Positions 52,084 to 62,514 of a DNA stretch of 64,000 nt are shown in pieces. The position numbers were made by a program, and so were the translations under genes. The stretch is taken from the NCBI RefSeq assembly GCF_001010805.1, contig NZ_CP011477.1:434001-498000 (forward strand). The letters run 5' to 3'. Origin of the DNA: Spongiibacter sp. IMCC21906. GTDB lineage: Bacteria > Pseudomonadota > Gammaproteobacteria > Pseudomonadales > Spongiibacteraceae. Below the pieces are notes generated by a model. It saw nothing but the letters and a program-made list of their open reading frames with translations. It searched no databases and had not been told where the DNA came from. Each line of letters opens with the position of its first letter. The stretch's first letter is position 1.

Positions 52084-53172
52084 ATGCTAGATGTGGAAAC
52101 CCTCGCCCTTGATTGGCTGATTGCCCAATCCCATACAGACCTGCCGCCAGCAGCGTTTCGCCGGTTGATACAGACCGTTTCCCACCCCGCTAATTTACTC
52201 AATCTCCCTGCAAAAACGGCCTCAGAATTACTGCTGTGCGCCCAACGTCTGCGACGACTTGAGCGGGCGCTAAGTTCGGTCAGTATCCGCGACCAGCTAT
52301 CCGCGGAGTTGCGACGCGCGGGGGCGGGCCTAATCTGTTGCCATTGCCCTGGCTATCCCCTGTTGTTAAAAGAAATCCATGATCCACCGCCGCTGCTTTA
52401 CTATCGAGGTGAGTTAGGATTACTGAGCCAACCACTGTTGGCGGTGGTGGGGAGTCGCAGGCCCAGCCGTGGTGGCGTGAGAGATGCAACGGACTTTGCT
52501 AAGGCATTGAGTAATAGCGGCTTAACCGTGGTGAGTGGTATGGCCATGGGTATTGATAGTGCGGCTCATCTCGGTGCGTTAGCGGGTAAATCAGCAAGCA
52601 TTGCGGTGCTGGGTACCGGGATTGATATTTGCTATCCCCGTCGTAACCAAGGGCTTTATGAAGAGCTTGGTCAATCAGGTTTACTGCTCAGCGAGTTTGC
52701 GCCGGGCACCGGGCCTCGCCGCCACCAATTTCCACTGCGAAATCGGGTTATTAGCGGTATGAGTTTGGGGGTGCTGGTGGTTGAGGCGGCAATCAATAGC
52801 GGCTCGTTAATTACCGCTCGCCAAGCCTTGGAGCAAAACCGGGAAGTGTTTGCGTTGCCGGGCTCGATTCACAACCCTGCCAGCCGAGGCTGCAATAGTT
52901 TGATTCGCCAAGGGGCCAAATTGGTCGACTCATTGGGCGATATTATTGAAGAGCTTAGTGGCTGGAGTGGCAATAGCTGCGAAACAGCGGAAGCTCAGGA
53001 GCCGTTGCCGCCAGAGGCGGTGGTGCTAGACTTGGGCTTTGAGCCCACGCCATTAGATGTGCTGGCTCAGCGAGCCGAGTTGTCGACAGCAGAAATGCTG
53101 AGCATGTTGTCAGATCTGGAATTGTCGGGGTGGGTTGAGCAAACCGCTGGTGGGTGGCAACGCTGCCGCTGA
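52084..53172 (+). CDS. dprA: DNA processing protein DprA (Smf)
   Basis: Protects incoming single-stranded DNA and loads RecA in natural transformation. The 362-residue protein has a Rossmann core (about 80-290) with AVVGSRRPSRGG, VSGMAMGIDSAAHLGAL, VLGTGIDICYPRRN and LPGSIHNPASRGCNSLIRQGA. An N-terminal SAM-like helical part and a C-terminal winged helix (about 305-360) flank it. Either ATG 52084 or GTG 52093 could be used. Confidence 0.96.
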   Translation: MLDVETLALDWLIAQSHTDLPPAAFRRLIQTVSHPANLLNLPAKTASELLLCAQRLRRLERALSSVSIRDQLSAELRRAGAGLICCHCPGYPLLLKEIHDPPPLLYYRGELGLLSQPLLAVVGSRRPSRGGVRDATDFAKALSNSGLTVVSGMAMGIDSAAHLGALAGKSASIAVLGTGIDICYPRRNQGLYEELGQSGLLLSEFAPGTGPRRHQFPLRNRVISGMSLGVLVVEAAINSGSLITARQALEQNREVFALPGSIHNPASRGCNSLIRQGAKLVDSLGDIIEELSGWSGNSCETAEAQEPLPPEAVVLDLGFEPTPLDVLAQRAELSTAEMLSMLSDLELSGWVEQTAGGWQRCR

Positions 53173-53298
53173 GTCCTATTGCTAATACGCTATGAATGAA
53201 AGGTACCTAAGCGCCCCGCCTTGCATTGTGCGCTCAGCTTGGTTAATTTGCCGGTCTCTATCAGCCAGCGGCTTGTTGATCGCCCCCGGATACCCGTA

Positions 53299-53868
53299 AT
53301 GACACGCAATTACTCCCAATTTCGACTGCGCTATGCCGCTGATGTGCTTTATTCGGGTGGTGTGGTCAGCCACCCTACCGAAGCGGTGTGGGGCTTGGCA
53401 GCCCTCCCGAGCAACCCTGTTGCGGTACGTAAAATCCTGCAGATGAAAAAGCGTGATCCGGCGAAAGGCTTGGTGTTGGTGGCGGACAGTGTGCAGCGGG
53501 TGGCAGAGCTGCTCGCGCATTTACCTGAGGATCGACGGGAGATTGTTGTGGCAAGCTGGCCGGGGCCGGTGACTTGGGTTATTCCCGACCAAGACTTATT
53601 GCCAGTGTGGGTGCGAGGTTCCTTTGAAAGCGTTGCTATAAGAGTAAGTGATCACCCACTTACGTCAGCGTTGTGTCACGCGGTTGATAGCTGGCTGATT
53701 TCAACTTCTGCAAATCCTGTAGCATTGCCACCAGCGCGAAATCAGCGCCAAGTACAGCGTTATTTTGGCACGCAGCTTGATTACATTCTGCCCGGGGCAA
53801 CGGGTGAACGCAGCCAGCCCAGTGAAATTCGCGATGCTTTAAATGGCGAAATTCTGCGTCCCGGTTAA
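53299..53868 (+). CDS. tsaC: Threonylcarbamoyl-AMP synthase
   Basis: Makes threonylcarbamoyl-AMP for t6A37 tRNA modification. The 189-residue form from ATG 53299 matches the usual TsaC length and covers the YrdC domain (VSHPTEAVWGLAAL, KRDPAKGLVLVAD, WPGPVTWVIP, STSANPVALPPARN). The ORF opens earlier at 53221 but those residues are unconserved. Between dprA and hemF as in Pseudomonas, without a qor gene. Confidence 0.95.
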   Translation: MTRNYSQFRLRYAADVLYSGGVVSHPTEAVWGLAALPSNPVAVRKILQMKKRDPAKGLVLVADSVQRVAELLAHLPEDRREIVVASWPGPVTWVIPDQDLLPVWVRGSFESVAIRVSDHPLTSALCHAVDSWLISTSANPVALPPARNQRQVQRYFGTQLDYILPGATGERSQPSEIRDALNGEILRPG

Positions 53869-53908
53869 CGGCCTTAAGACTTTGCGGCCCAACTATTTGA
53901 AAGGCTAA

Positions 53909-54808
<900 letters not shown>

Positions 54809-54849
54809 AACAATAAGCCCGTTGAAGTAGAGCTCAGGTTTAAAGACAT

Positions 54850-55677
54850 ATGACAGATCAATACGCCGTGTTCGGAAACCCCGTTAAGCACAGCAAATCC
54901 CCGCCCATTCACGCTGCCTTTGCCGAGCAAACCGGCCAAGAGTTGCATTATCGCGCGCACAAAGTGGAAATAGGTCGCTTTGCCGAGGCCGCTAAGCAGT
55001 TTTTTGAGCATGGCGGCAAGGGCTTGAATATTACGGTGCCCTTTAAGTTGGATGCTTTTGAGTTTGCCGACGACCTCAGTGATCGGGCTCGGCGCGCGGG
55101 GGCGGTTAATACGCTCGCGCTGGAAGAAAATGGCCGAATCTACGGTGATAATACCGACGGTATCGGCATGGTTCGGGACATTCAGCAGAATTTGGGCTGG
55201 GAGCTGCACAACCAGCGCATTTTGGTATTAGGCGCGGGGGGCGCGGTGCGTGGTATTTTGGGCCCGCTGTTGAAACAGCGTCCAAAACACATTTTGATCG
55301 CTAACCGCACTGTTGAAAAGGCGAGCCGTTTAGCTGAGCAATTTGCCGATTTGGGTGAGGTGAATGGCTGTTCTTTTTCTGACTTAGCGGGCGGCCAGTT
55401 TGACCTGATTATTAACGGCACCAGCACCAGCATGAGTGGCGAGCTGCCGCCACTGCCCTCCTTTATTCTCAGTAATGAAGGTTGTGCCTATGACATGATG
55501 TACAGTGATCAGCCTACGCCATTTATGAGCTGGGCTGCCTCAGAGACGGCTTGGGCCGTGTCCGATGGCTTGGGTATGTTGGTGGAACAGGCGGCTGAGT
55601 CATTCTGCATTTGGCGCGGTGTGCGCCCCGATACCAAGCCGGTAATGGAAATGCTCCGGCAAACACTCTCTGGTTAA
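54850..55677 (+). CDS. aroE: Shikimate dehydrogenase (NADP+)
   Basis: Reduces 3-dehydroshikimate in the shikimate pathway. The 275-residue protein has GNPVKHSKSP at the substrate site, NITVPFK (catalytic lysine near 67), NTDG (catalytic aspartate near 104) and the NADP motif LGAGGAVRGIL with NRT. Downstream of hemF by 41 bp. Confidence 0.97.
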   Translation: MTDQYAVFGNPVKHSKSPPIHAAFAEQTGQELHYRAHKVEIGRFAEAAKQFFEHGGKGLNITVPFKLDAFEFADDLSDRARRAGAVNTLALEENGRIYGDNTDGIGMVRDIQQNLGWELHNQRILVLGAGGAVRGILGPLLKQRPKHILIANRTVEKASRLAEQFADLGEVNGCSFSDLAGGQFDLIINGTSTSMSGELPPLPSFILSNEGCAYDMMYSDQPTPFMSWAASETAWAVSDGLGMLVEQAAESFCIWRGVRPDTKPVMEMLRQTLSG

Positions 55678-55706
55678 GCTTCTTCGTTAAATCTGGAACA
55701 CATTTT

Positions 55707-56696
55707 ATGTTGCTTTCTACACTGGCCTTAATTTTGGGCTTGGTTCTCTTGGTCTGGAGTGCAGACCGCTTTGTAATAGGGGCGTCGGCCACCGCGTCTA
55801 TTCTTGGGGTGTCTACCCTTGTGGTGGGCATACTCGTGGTGGGCATTGGCACCTCGGCCCCAGAAATGCTGGTATCGGCTATTGCCGCGGCCGACGGCCA
55901 AACTGGCTTGTCGGTGGGCAATGCACTGGGTTCAAATATCACCAATATCGCGTTAATTCTTGGCATCACCGCGGTGCTAATTCCCTTGAAAGTGCAATCT
56001 CGCCTCATCACTAGAGAAATCCCCTTGCTGATTCTGGTGATGCTCTTGGGCTACTTTTTGCTTCAGGACGGTCAGCTAGATTTGGTGGATGGCTTAATTC
56101 TGGTGGCAGGTTTTGCCGGGGTGGTGATTCGTCAATTGTGGGAGGCCAAACACGGTAAGGGTGATGCGCTGGAGGCGGAGTTAGAAAACGAAATTCCCAA
56201 AGATATGCCCTTAAAAACTGCGTTGATGTGGTTGGCAATTGGATTTGTGTTGCTGATTGCTTCGGCGCGGCTGTTGGTTTGGGGGGCAGTGGATATTGCC
56301 CAGTATTTTGGGATTAGTGACTTGGTGATTGGCCTGACGGTGGTTGCCATTGGCACTAGCTTGCCTGAGCTGGCGGCCTCGGTGGCGGCGGCTCGCAAGA
56401 ATGAGCACGACATTGCTATTGGTAATGTGGTGGGCTCCAACCTGTTTAATTTGTTAGGGGTAATGGCGATGCCTGGCCTGCTGGCACCCGGGGCGGTCGA
56501 TGCCGAAGTGCTTAACCGGGACTATCCCATCATGCTGGTATTAACCCTGTTGTTTTTCCTGGTTGCGTGCGGACCCCGAAAAGACCGTCGTATCACGCGT
56601 CTTGAAGGGGCCGGTTTGCTGGTCTTTTACTTTGTCTATCTCGGCTATCTACTGGTGGATTCCGGTGCTGTGGGTGCCGCCATCGCCGTGAGTTAA
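55707..56696 (+). CDS. Calcium/sodium antiporter (CaCA family, YrbG-like)
   Basis: Inner-membrane cation exchanger with about ten helices. The two alpha repeats are visible: GIGTSAPEMLVSAIAA (about 48-63) and AIGTSLPELAASVAAA (about 215-230). ATG 55707 gives 329 residues; the ORF start at 55611 lies within aroE and adds a polar stretch. Follows aroE by 29 bp. Ion preference is inferred from family. Confidence 0.93.
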   Translation: MLLSTLALILGLVLLVWSADRFVIGASATASILGVSTLVVGILVVGIGTSAPEMLVSAIAAADGQTGLSVGNALGSNITNIALILGITAVLIPLKVQSRLITREIPLLILVMLLGYFLLQDGQLDLVDGLILVAGFAGVVIRQLWEAKHGKGDALEAELENEIPKDMPLKTALMWLAIGFVLLIASARLLVWGAVDIAQYFGISDLVIGLTVVAIGTSLPELAASVAAARKNEHDIAIGNVVGSNLFNLLGVMAMPGLLAPGAVDAEVLNRDYPIMLVLTLLFFLVACGPRKDRRITRLEGAGLLVFYFVYLGYLLVDSGAVGAAIAVS

Positions 56697-56707
56697 GGTG
56701 GGTTTGT

Positions 56708-57271
56708 TTAGCTTTCTTTGTTCAGTGCAGCGATATGGCGGTCTTTTAGCTTGGCGTAATTGGCCGCGCTGTAACTAAAGTATTCGCGCTCGCCCTGGCT
56801 GAGTTCACGCTGGGGTTTGGCGGGGCTGCCCACATAGAGCCAACCGCTTTTTAAGGTTTTTCCCGGTGGCACCAAGGAGTTAGCTCCCACCACCACCTCA
56901 TCTTCAATCGTCGCACCGTCCATCACAATGGTGCCCATGCCGATTAGCACTTTGCTACCGATGGTGCAGCCGTGCAGGGTTACCGAATGGGCCACCGTCA
57001 CATCGTCGCCCATATTTAACGGAAAGCCATCTGGGTTATAGGGCCCCGCGTGGGTGATGTGCAACACGCTATTATCCTGAATGCTGCAGCGGGCGCCAAT
57101 TTTAATGCTGTGCATATCGCCGCGAACCGTGGTCTGGGGCCAGATAGAGCTGTCGGTACCGATAGTTACATCGCCAATTACCACGGCGCTGGGATCGACA
57201 AATACCCCTTCTGCCAAGTTGGGGTGGTGGCCTTCAAAGCTGCGGATAGAGTGTTGCTTGAGATAGGTCAT
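56708..57271 (-). CDS. Gamma-class carbonic anhydrase-like protein
   Basis: Left-handed beta-helix hexapeptide protein of 187 residues (YrdA/CaiE type). Candidate zinc histidines occur in LHITHAG, VAHSVTLHG and spaced hexapeptides. Activity as a carbonic anhydrase is uncertain for this subgroup. Convergent with the antiporter and divergent from prlC; the neighbourhood gamma-CA/prlC also occurs in Pseudomonas as I recall. Confidence 0.92.
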   Translation of the reverse strand: MTYLKQHSIRSFEGHHPNLAEGVFVDPSAVVIGDVTIGTDSSIWPQTTVRGDMHSIKIGARCSIQDNSVLHITHAGPYNPDGFPLNMGDDVTVAHSVTLHGCTIGSKVLIGMGTIVMDGATIEDEVVVGANSLVPPGKTLKSGWLYVGSPAKPQRELSQGEREYFSYSAANYAKLKDRHIAALNKES

Positions 57272-57376
57272 AGGGTTGGCCTCATGAAATTATGTGTAGA
57301 TTCTCTGTCAAAGAGCTTGCTTAAAACAAGCTACAGCAGCCAAGCGAGGACGGCATTTGCTACACTAGACAGCTCG

Positions 57377-57390
57377 AATTTCTAGAAATT
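57377..57390. repeat. Perfect 14-bp palindrome upstream of prlC
   Basis: AATTTCTAGAAATT lies 17 bp before the prlC ATG. It could act as an operator in the divergent gamma-carbonic anhydrase/prlC promoter. A second inverted repeat (AGCTTG…CAAGCT, 57314-57332) lies upstream. Their function is unknown. Confidence 0.4.
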
Positions 57391-57407
57391 TAGAATAGGT
57401 TTTGATT

Positions 57408-59444
57408 ATGACTGCAGTTGCATCCCTGCCCCAGTTTAGCACCTTGAGCCCTGACTCTTTGCCCGACGTTTGCGAGGCTCTGCTCAATGAGGCCCGTCAA
57501 GAAGTGGCCAAGCTGCTGCAAAGCGATGCCCCGCCCAGTGCAGATAATCTCTTGCTGCCTTTAGAGGTGCTGGACGATCGTATTGGTCAATTTTGGGCGC
57601 CACTCAGTCATCTGCACGGTGTGATGAACACGGAACAGTGGCGGCAAGCTTATAACGAATGTCTGCCATTGTTGACGGCGTATAACAGCGAGATGGGCCA
57701 AAATCGACCCCTGTTTGAGCGAGTTCAAACCTTGGTAAATAGTACGGCGTTTAGCGAATTGTCGACACCGCAGCAGCAATCGCTGCGGCATATGCTCCGG
57801 GACTTTACTTTGTCGGGGGTGGCGTTAGAAGGTGAGGCGGCCAAGCGGTTTGCGGATATTCAGCAGCGCTTGAGCGAGCTATCTACCCAGTTTTCTAATA
57901 ATGTTTTGGATGCCACCGATGGGTGGGAAAAGTTTGTCAGCGACCCGGCTGAGTTAGCGGGCGTGCCAGAAATGGTGCTTGAAAACCTGAAAGAAGCCGC
58001 TGCCGCTAAAGACCAGCAAGGCTACCGCCTCAGCTTGGATATTCCCAGTTATTTGCCGGTTATGCAGTTTGCCGAGAACCGCGAATTGCGTCGGGAACTG
58101 TATGAGGCTTACGTCACTCGTGCATCCAAGCACAGCCCCAGCGGTGACAAATGGGATAATGGCCCATTAATGGTCGAGATTCTGCAATTGCGGCAAGAAT
58201 TGGCCGAGCTGTTGGGCTTTGAGCACTACGCTGACGACTCTTTGGCGAGCAAAATGGCAGAGTCCAGCGATCAGGTCGTGGCGTTTTTAGAGGAGTTGGC
58301 AATTGCCAGCAAACCGGTTGCCGAAAAGGAGTTTACCGAGTTGCGTGCCTTTGCCGCCGCCCAGGGCCAAGAGGATTTACAGGCTTGGGATGTGCCGTTT
58401 TTTAGCGAAAAACTAAAAGAGGCAAATTACGCGATCTCCCAAGAGCAATTGCGCCCCTATTTTCCTGTTGAGAAAGTGATTAGCGGTTTGTTTAGTGTGT
58501 GCAGCCAATTATTTGATTTGCATATTCAAGCTGTTGAGAGCGCAGACCTGTGGCACAAAGACGCCCAGTGCTATGAAATTCAGCGCAATGGTGAACCCCT
58601 CGCTCATTTCTATCTGGATTTATATGCCCGGGCCAATAAACGCGGCGGTGCGTGGATGGCCAACTGTCGGAGCCGCTGGCGGATGCCCAGTGGCGAGGTG
58701 CAACTGCCGGTTGCGTTTTTGGTGTGCAACTTTACTCCGCCTACCTCTGAGCGTCCTTCGCTGTTAACCCACAATGAAGTCACCACCCTGTTTCATGAAT
58801 TTGGTCATGGCCTGCACCATATGCTGACTAAAGTAGAAAGTTTGGCTGTATCGGGAATTGGTGGTGTCGCTTGGGATGCAGTAGAGCTGCCTAGCCAGTT
58901 TTTGGAAAACTGGTGCTGGGAAAAGTCTGTAGTGCCCGAAATTTCGGCCCATTATCAAACCGGTGAGCCTTTACCTGAGGCGCTTCTTGATAAGTTGTTG
59001 GCAGCCAAGAACTTCCAATCAGGTATGCAAATGCTTCGGCAGTTAGAGTTTTCGTTATTTGATTTCCGTTTGCATATGCAAACAGATATTGCCAACGAGG
59101 ACGGTATTTCTGACATTATGGCAGGCGTACGTCAGCAGGTTTCAGTGTACTCACCACCGAGTTTTAATCGTTTTCAAAATAGCTTTTCGCATATTTTTGC
59201 AGGTGGTTATGCGGCGGGCTATTACAGCTATAAATGGGCAGAGGTGTTGTCGGCCGATGCGTTTTCCTTGTTTGAAGAACAAGGTGTAATGAACCAAGCA
59301 GCGGGTCGAAAGTTTTGTCAGGAAATTCTTGAGCGCGGCGGCTCAGAAGACGCCGCCGTGCTGTTCAAAAACTTTCGAGGTCGTGAACCTGCCAACGATG
59401 CCCTGCTACGACATTGCGGTATTGTGCAAGAAAAAGGGGCGTAA
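57408..59444 (+). CDS. prlC: Oligopeptidase A (M3 metallopeptidase)
   Basis: Cytoplasmic zinc endopeptidase degrading peptides, including cleaved signal peptides. The 678-residue protein has HEFGHGLHHM with the zinc histidines near residue 465, the downstream glutamate region GGVAWDAVELPSQF and GGYAAGYYSYKWAEVLSADAF near the C-terminus. ATG 57408 is preferred over TTG 57402. It is followed after 3 bp by yheV. Confidence 0.97.
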   Translation: MTAVASLPQFSTLSPDSLPDVCEALLNEARQEVAKLLQSDAPPSADNLLLPLEVLDDRIGQFWAPLSHLHGVMNTEQWRQAYNECLPLLTAYNSEMGQNRPLFERVQTLVNSTAFSELSTPQQQSLRHMLRDFTLSGVALEGEAAKRFADIQQRLSELSTQFSNNVLDATDGWEKFVSDPAELAGVPEMVLENLKEAAAAKDQQGYRLSLDIPSYLPVMQFAENRELRRELYEAYVTRASKHSPSGDKWDNGPLMVEILQLRQELAELLGFEHYADDSLASKMAESSDQVVAFLEELAIASKPVAEKEFTELRAFAAAQGQEDLQAWDVPFFSEKLKEANYAISQEQLRPYFPVEKVISGLFSVCSQLFDLHIQAVESADLWHKDAQCYEIQRNGEPLAHFYLDLYARANKRGGAWMANCRSRWRMPSGEVQLPVAFLVCNFTPPTSERPSLLTHNEVTTLFHEFGHGLHHMLTKVESLAVSGIGGVAWDAVELPSQFLENWCWEKSVVPEISAHYQTGEPLPEALLDKLLAAKNFQSGMQMLRQLEFSLFDFRLHMQTDIANEDGISDIMAGVRQQVSVYSPPSFNRFQNSFSHIFAGGYAAGYYSYKWAEVLSADAFSLFEEQGVMNQAAGRKFCQEILERGGSEDAAVLFKNFRGREPANDALLRHCGIVQEKGA

Positions 59445-59447
59445 ACA

Positions 59448-59732
59448 GTGGCCGAAAAATATCAAAAACGCTTTATTGCAGGCGCGGTTTGTCCTAAGTG
59501 TGCCGAAATGGATAAAACTGTTATGTACCGGGTGTCTGACAAAGAACAGGTACGGGAGTGTGTGCGCTGTGGTTTTAAAGAGTCTATTCGGGACGATAAA
59601 AACCAGCCAGAAGAAGTGACGACGCGGGTTAATCAGCCAAGGGTGGGCGAACAACCCCTGCCCCACGAGGATGAAATCAGCGTGGTGAAATTGATGGACC
59701 CAAGTGATGGGCGCAACCGGCGGGACCATTAA
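59448..59732 (+). CDS. YheV-family zinc-ribbon protein
   Basis: 94-residue small protein with two CxxC pairs (CPKC at 15-18 and CVRC at 38-41) spaced for a zinc ribbon, and a charged C-terminal half. Gene follows prlC directly, as in other gammaproteobacteria. Start GTG 59448. Function unknown. Confidence 0.9.
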   Translation: MAEKYQKRFIAGAVCPKCAEMDKTVMYRVSDKEQVRECVRCGFKESIRDDKNQPEEVTTRVNQPRVGEQPLPHEDEISVVKLMDPSDGRNRRDH

Positions 59733-59914
59733 CAGGCGTTGCTGAGCCAAAGCTGATTGGTGTTAAAGCTCAGTATCGCCGCTTTTTTTGCCGCAACTTT
59801 TGTCTCTTTTACTATTTTCAGGGCTAAAACCTGTAAAAGTACCTACAACTATTCGGAACGCAAATCACCGGGACTTATCTATACTGTTAAATGAAGCAGT
59901 GTCCCGGAGGACGT

Positions 59915-60298
59915 ATGATGCTCAAATTGTTGTCAGTCTCATCACCCCATGCGGTAGGTGTTCGGCTGTCTGGTAAGGTGAACCATAATGATATGGACAC
60001 CATTGTTAATGAAGTGGAGCGCAAGCTTAAAGACGAGGATCGGCTGGGTATTTATATTGAGCTGGATCACTTTGAAGGCTTTACGCTGCGGGGATTTTTA
60101 CGAGAAACGCGATTCGCATTGCGCTATATGGGGCATATCACCCGGGCGGCAATGGTTGGCGAGAGCCGTTGGTTTAATCGCGCCTCAACGGTGATTACGC
60201 GTTTCTTTCCCAATGTAGAAATCGAACATTTTACGCCGATTCAAAAAGACGAAGCCCTGATTTGGGTGGCAGAAAAAGACGTAGAACATTTCTCGTGA
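59915..60298 (+). CDS. SpoIIAA-like (STAS-related) protein
   Basis: 127-residue protein of the SpoIIAA-like/DUF3478 type. The pattern VRLSGKVNHNDMDTIVNEVERKL at the start and YIELDHFEGFTLRGF, then RAAMVGESRWFNRASTV and EIEHFTPIQKDEALIW, fits the family. ATG 59915 has CGGAGGACGT before it; the earlier ORF start does not. Role unknown; family members associate with membranes or lipids. Confidence 0.82.
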   Translation: MMLKLLSVSSPHAVGVRLSGKVNHNDMDTIVNEVERKLKDEDRLGIYIELDHFEGFTLRGFLRETRFALRYMGHITRAAMVGESRWFNRASTVITRFFPNVEIEHFTPIQKDEALIWVAEKDVEHFS

Positions 60299-60322
60299 TT
60301 TTTGTGAATAGTTGCTAGCGAC

Positions 60323-61075
60323 ATGATCAAGGGTCTTTTATTGGACATCGGTGGCGTCTTAACAGAAGACGGCGCCGCCCTACCCGATGCGGTATCGGCT
60401 TTATCGCAAATACGGGCTAGCGGCCTGCCTCTGCGCCTGCTGACCAACACCTCCCGGCGTAATGCCAGCCAGGTGTTGAATGAGTTACGGGCACTAAAAT
60501 TTGATGTCGCTGATGACGAGCTGATAACAGCGCCTATTGCTGTAAAACATTACCTGCAACGGCGTCAGCTGCGGCCCTATATTATTGCGACCCCAGCTTT
60601 GCAACAGGATTTTGTCGATATCGATGACACTAAGCCCAATGCTGTTGTGGTGTTTGATGCAGCCGAGGGCTTCAGCTACCAAACATTAGATGCTGCCTTT
60701 CAATATTTGCAAGACGGGGCGGAATTGGTTGCGGTGGGCGACAATAAATTTTATCGCAGTGCGGGTAGGCTGCATCTTGACGCAGGGCCATTTATAAAAG
60801 CCCTGGAGTACGCTGCTGGTACTCAAGCTGAGGTTATCGGTAAACCTTCAAACGCCTTCTACCAAAGTGTTGTTAATGAAATGGGCTTGGCCCCCGACCA
60901 AGTGATGATGGTAGGGGATGACGTGGTCAGCGATGTTTTGGGGGCCAGTGCTGCGGGGCTTCAGTCGTGTTTGTGTTGCACCGGTAAATATCAGCGAGGG
61001 GATGAACTCAAAGCCCCCAATGCGATAATGATTGCCGAAATCTCCCAGCTGCTTCCTGTCATTGCGGCGGGGTAA
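60323..61075 (+). CDS. HAD-superfamily hydrolase, LHPP/HDHD2-like
   Basis: 250-residue HAD phosphatase of subclass IIA. Motif I is LLLDIGGVLTED, in which D8 is retained while the usual second aspartate two residues on is Gly; LHPP-type proteins also vary here. Motif II is LLTNTSRR, motif III K in GKPSNAF, and motif IV MVGDDVVSDVLGA. A C2-type cap occupies about 75-180. Substrate unknown; the family includes phosphohistidine/pyrophosphate phosphatases. A terminator overlaps its stop codon. Confidence 0.85.
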   Translation: MIKGLLLDIGGVLTEDGAALPDAVSALSQIRASGLPLRLLTNTSRRNASQVLNELRALKFDVADDELITAPIAVKHYLQRRQLRPYIIATPALQQDFVDIDDTKPNAVVVFDAAEGFSYQTLDAAFQYLQDGAELVAVGDNKFYRSAGRLHLDAGPFIKALEYAAGTQAEVIGKPSNAFYQSVVNEMGLAPDQVMMVGDDVVSDVLGASAAGLQSCLCCTGKYQRGDELKAPNAIMIAEISQLLPVIAAG

Positions 61076-61095
61076 TGACCCCGCCTCTGGTTTTT
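61066..61095 (+). terminator. Probable intrinsic terminator at the end of the HAD gene
   Basis: GGCGGGGT (61066-61073), AATG loop and ACCCCGCC (61078-61085) form an 8-bp G+C stem; a T5 run follows after five other bases. The hairpin contains the stop codon. Confidence 0.6.
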
Positions 61096-61150
61096 AAAAC
61101 ATATCACTGTCTATTTGCGGCTTATTTCCTGTTTGTCTCCACTTAGGGTG

Positions 61151-62368
61151 TTATTCCTGAATGCTAAATTCGAGCCCGGCATGGGCTTCCAGTCGGGCCA
61201 GCAATGGGTCACTAAGCAGGCTGGCTGGTGTCCAGAATCCGCCTCCAGCATTGGGTCCCAAATCATCTCTTGCTAAGCAAATGGCGGCTTGGCCTAGCAT
61301 TTTTCCTGTTGAACCATAACCGGGGTCGCGATCTCCGCTGACTTGAGTGATGATGGTGTTCCCCGCAGGGGTTGTGCCGTAAAAGCGGAGCTTAAAAAAG
61401 CCATTCTTTTGCTGATCTGGTGTGGGACCGTCGCCCGGCGCAGGCAATAAAAAGCGCTCCAACAGCCAGCGCCCCGGTTTGATGTTGCTGCCGAGCATTA
61501 CGCCAGCGAGCCCGCCGTAGACACTCCAAGCGTTAAATCTGCCTTTTACCCCTTTGCCGGTATACATCGCCTCATCGTAGCGAAAGCCTTTACCGTAGCG
61601 GTGGCCTAGCAAGTCATTGCTGCGTTGCACTACCCGGGTATTAATGGCGGCCATCACAAATGGCGCTATCCAACCACCGCTGGCCTCGTCATATTTCGGG
61701 CCGTTGGTATTAGTTTGTCGAGTGGCGTTATCGGTGTGACAGAGCAGGTAGGGGTTGGCGAGTTTCTTTCGTAGCGTTGGGTCTTGTTTGGTCTCATCAA
61801 TCAGGTTCATCATGCTGGCGACGGTACCGCCCGAAAAGCCCCCTTTGGCGGCAAAGACGCGCATGTTGATCTGTTCGCAGTACTCACCCAAGCGATGCAA
61901 GGCATGTTGCTGGGTAAAGAGTACGCCCAAATCTGAGGGTATGGAATCAAAACCACAGCAATGCACAATTCTGGCGCCAGAGGCTTTTGCGGCCTCTTCA
62001 TGCTCATCCAGCATACGTCTAATCCATTGCGCTTCGCCGGTAAGGTCACAGTAATCAGTACCGGTTTCTACACAGACTTTAACCAATGGGCTGCCATACA
62101 ATGCGTAGGGTCCCACGGTGCTGACGATCACTCTGCTTTGCTCACATAGGCTGCGCAATGCCACTTCATCGTCGGCATCTGCGATTAAGCTGGGAAGGTC
62201 CTCTCTGCCTAACTCCGCTTTGAGGGCGGTGAGCTTCTCTGCCGAGCGACCCGCAATGGCCCAGCGCAACGGCGGTTGCTCGTCGATATCGCTCAGATAG
62301 CGGCACAGTATTTTGCCGACAAAGCTGCTTGCCCCAAAAACGATTAAATCGTAGCGATGATCCGTCAT
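61151..62368 (-). CDS. Saccharopine dehydrogenase-like oxidoreductase (trans-acting enoyl reductase type)
   Basis: 405-residue protein with an N-terminal Rossmann domain, FGASSFVGKILCRYLSD (about 11-27) and AGRSAEKL. STVGPYALYGSPLVKVCVETGTDYCDLTGE (key STVGPYALYG and DYCDLTGE) is typical of the saccharopine dehydrogenase/trans-acting enoyl reductase group. True lysine-pathway activity is unlikely; enoyl or lipid reduction is the usual alternative. Not in an obvious operon; diverges from egtB. Confidence 0.88.
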   Translation of the reverse strand: MTDHRYDLIVFGASSFVGKILCRYLSDIDEQPPLRWAIAGRSAEKLTALKAELGREDLPSLIADADDEVALRSLCEQSRVIVSTVGPYALYGSPLVKVCVETGTDYCDLTGEAQWIRRMLDEHEEAAKASGARIVHCCGFDSIPSDLGVLFTQQHALHRLGEYCEQINMRVFAAKGGFSGGTVASMMNLIDETKQDPTLRKKLANPYLLCHTDNATRQTNTNGPKYDEASGGWIAPFVMAAINTRVVQRSNDLLGHRYGKGFRYDEAMYTGKGVKGRFNAWSVYGGLAGVMLGSNIKPGRWLLERFLLPAPGDGPTPDQQKNGFFKLRFYGTTPAGNTIITQVSGDRDPGYGSTGKMLGQAAICLARDDLGPNAGGGFWTPASLLSDPLLARLEAHAGLEFSIQE

Positions 62369-62514
62369 ACCCTATCCTCTTGAAATCAGGTCTTTTGCTA
62401 TCGGTTGCTGTGACAAAAATAACGCTAAGCGTCTCCATCTTGAAACAGATAGCCATTTAAATAGTCTGTTAAAGTTAGATCAAACTGTAAAAAACGCACA
62501 GCAAAGGGGAGTAA

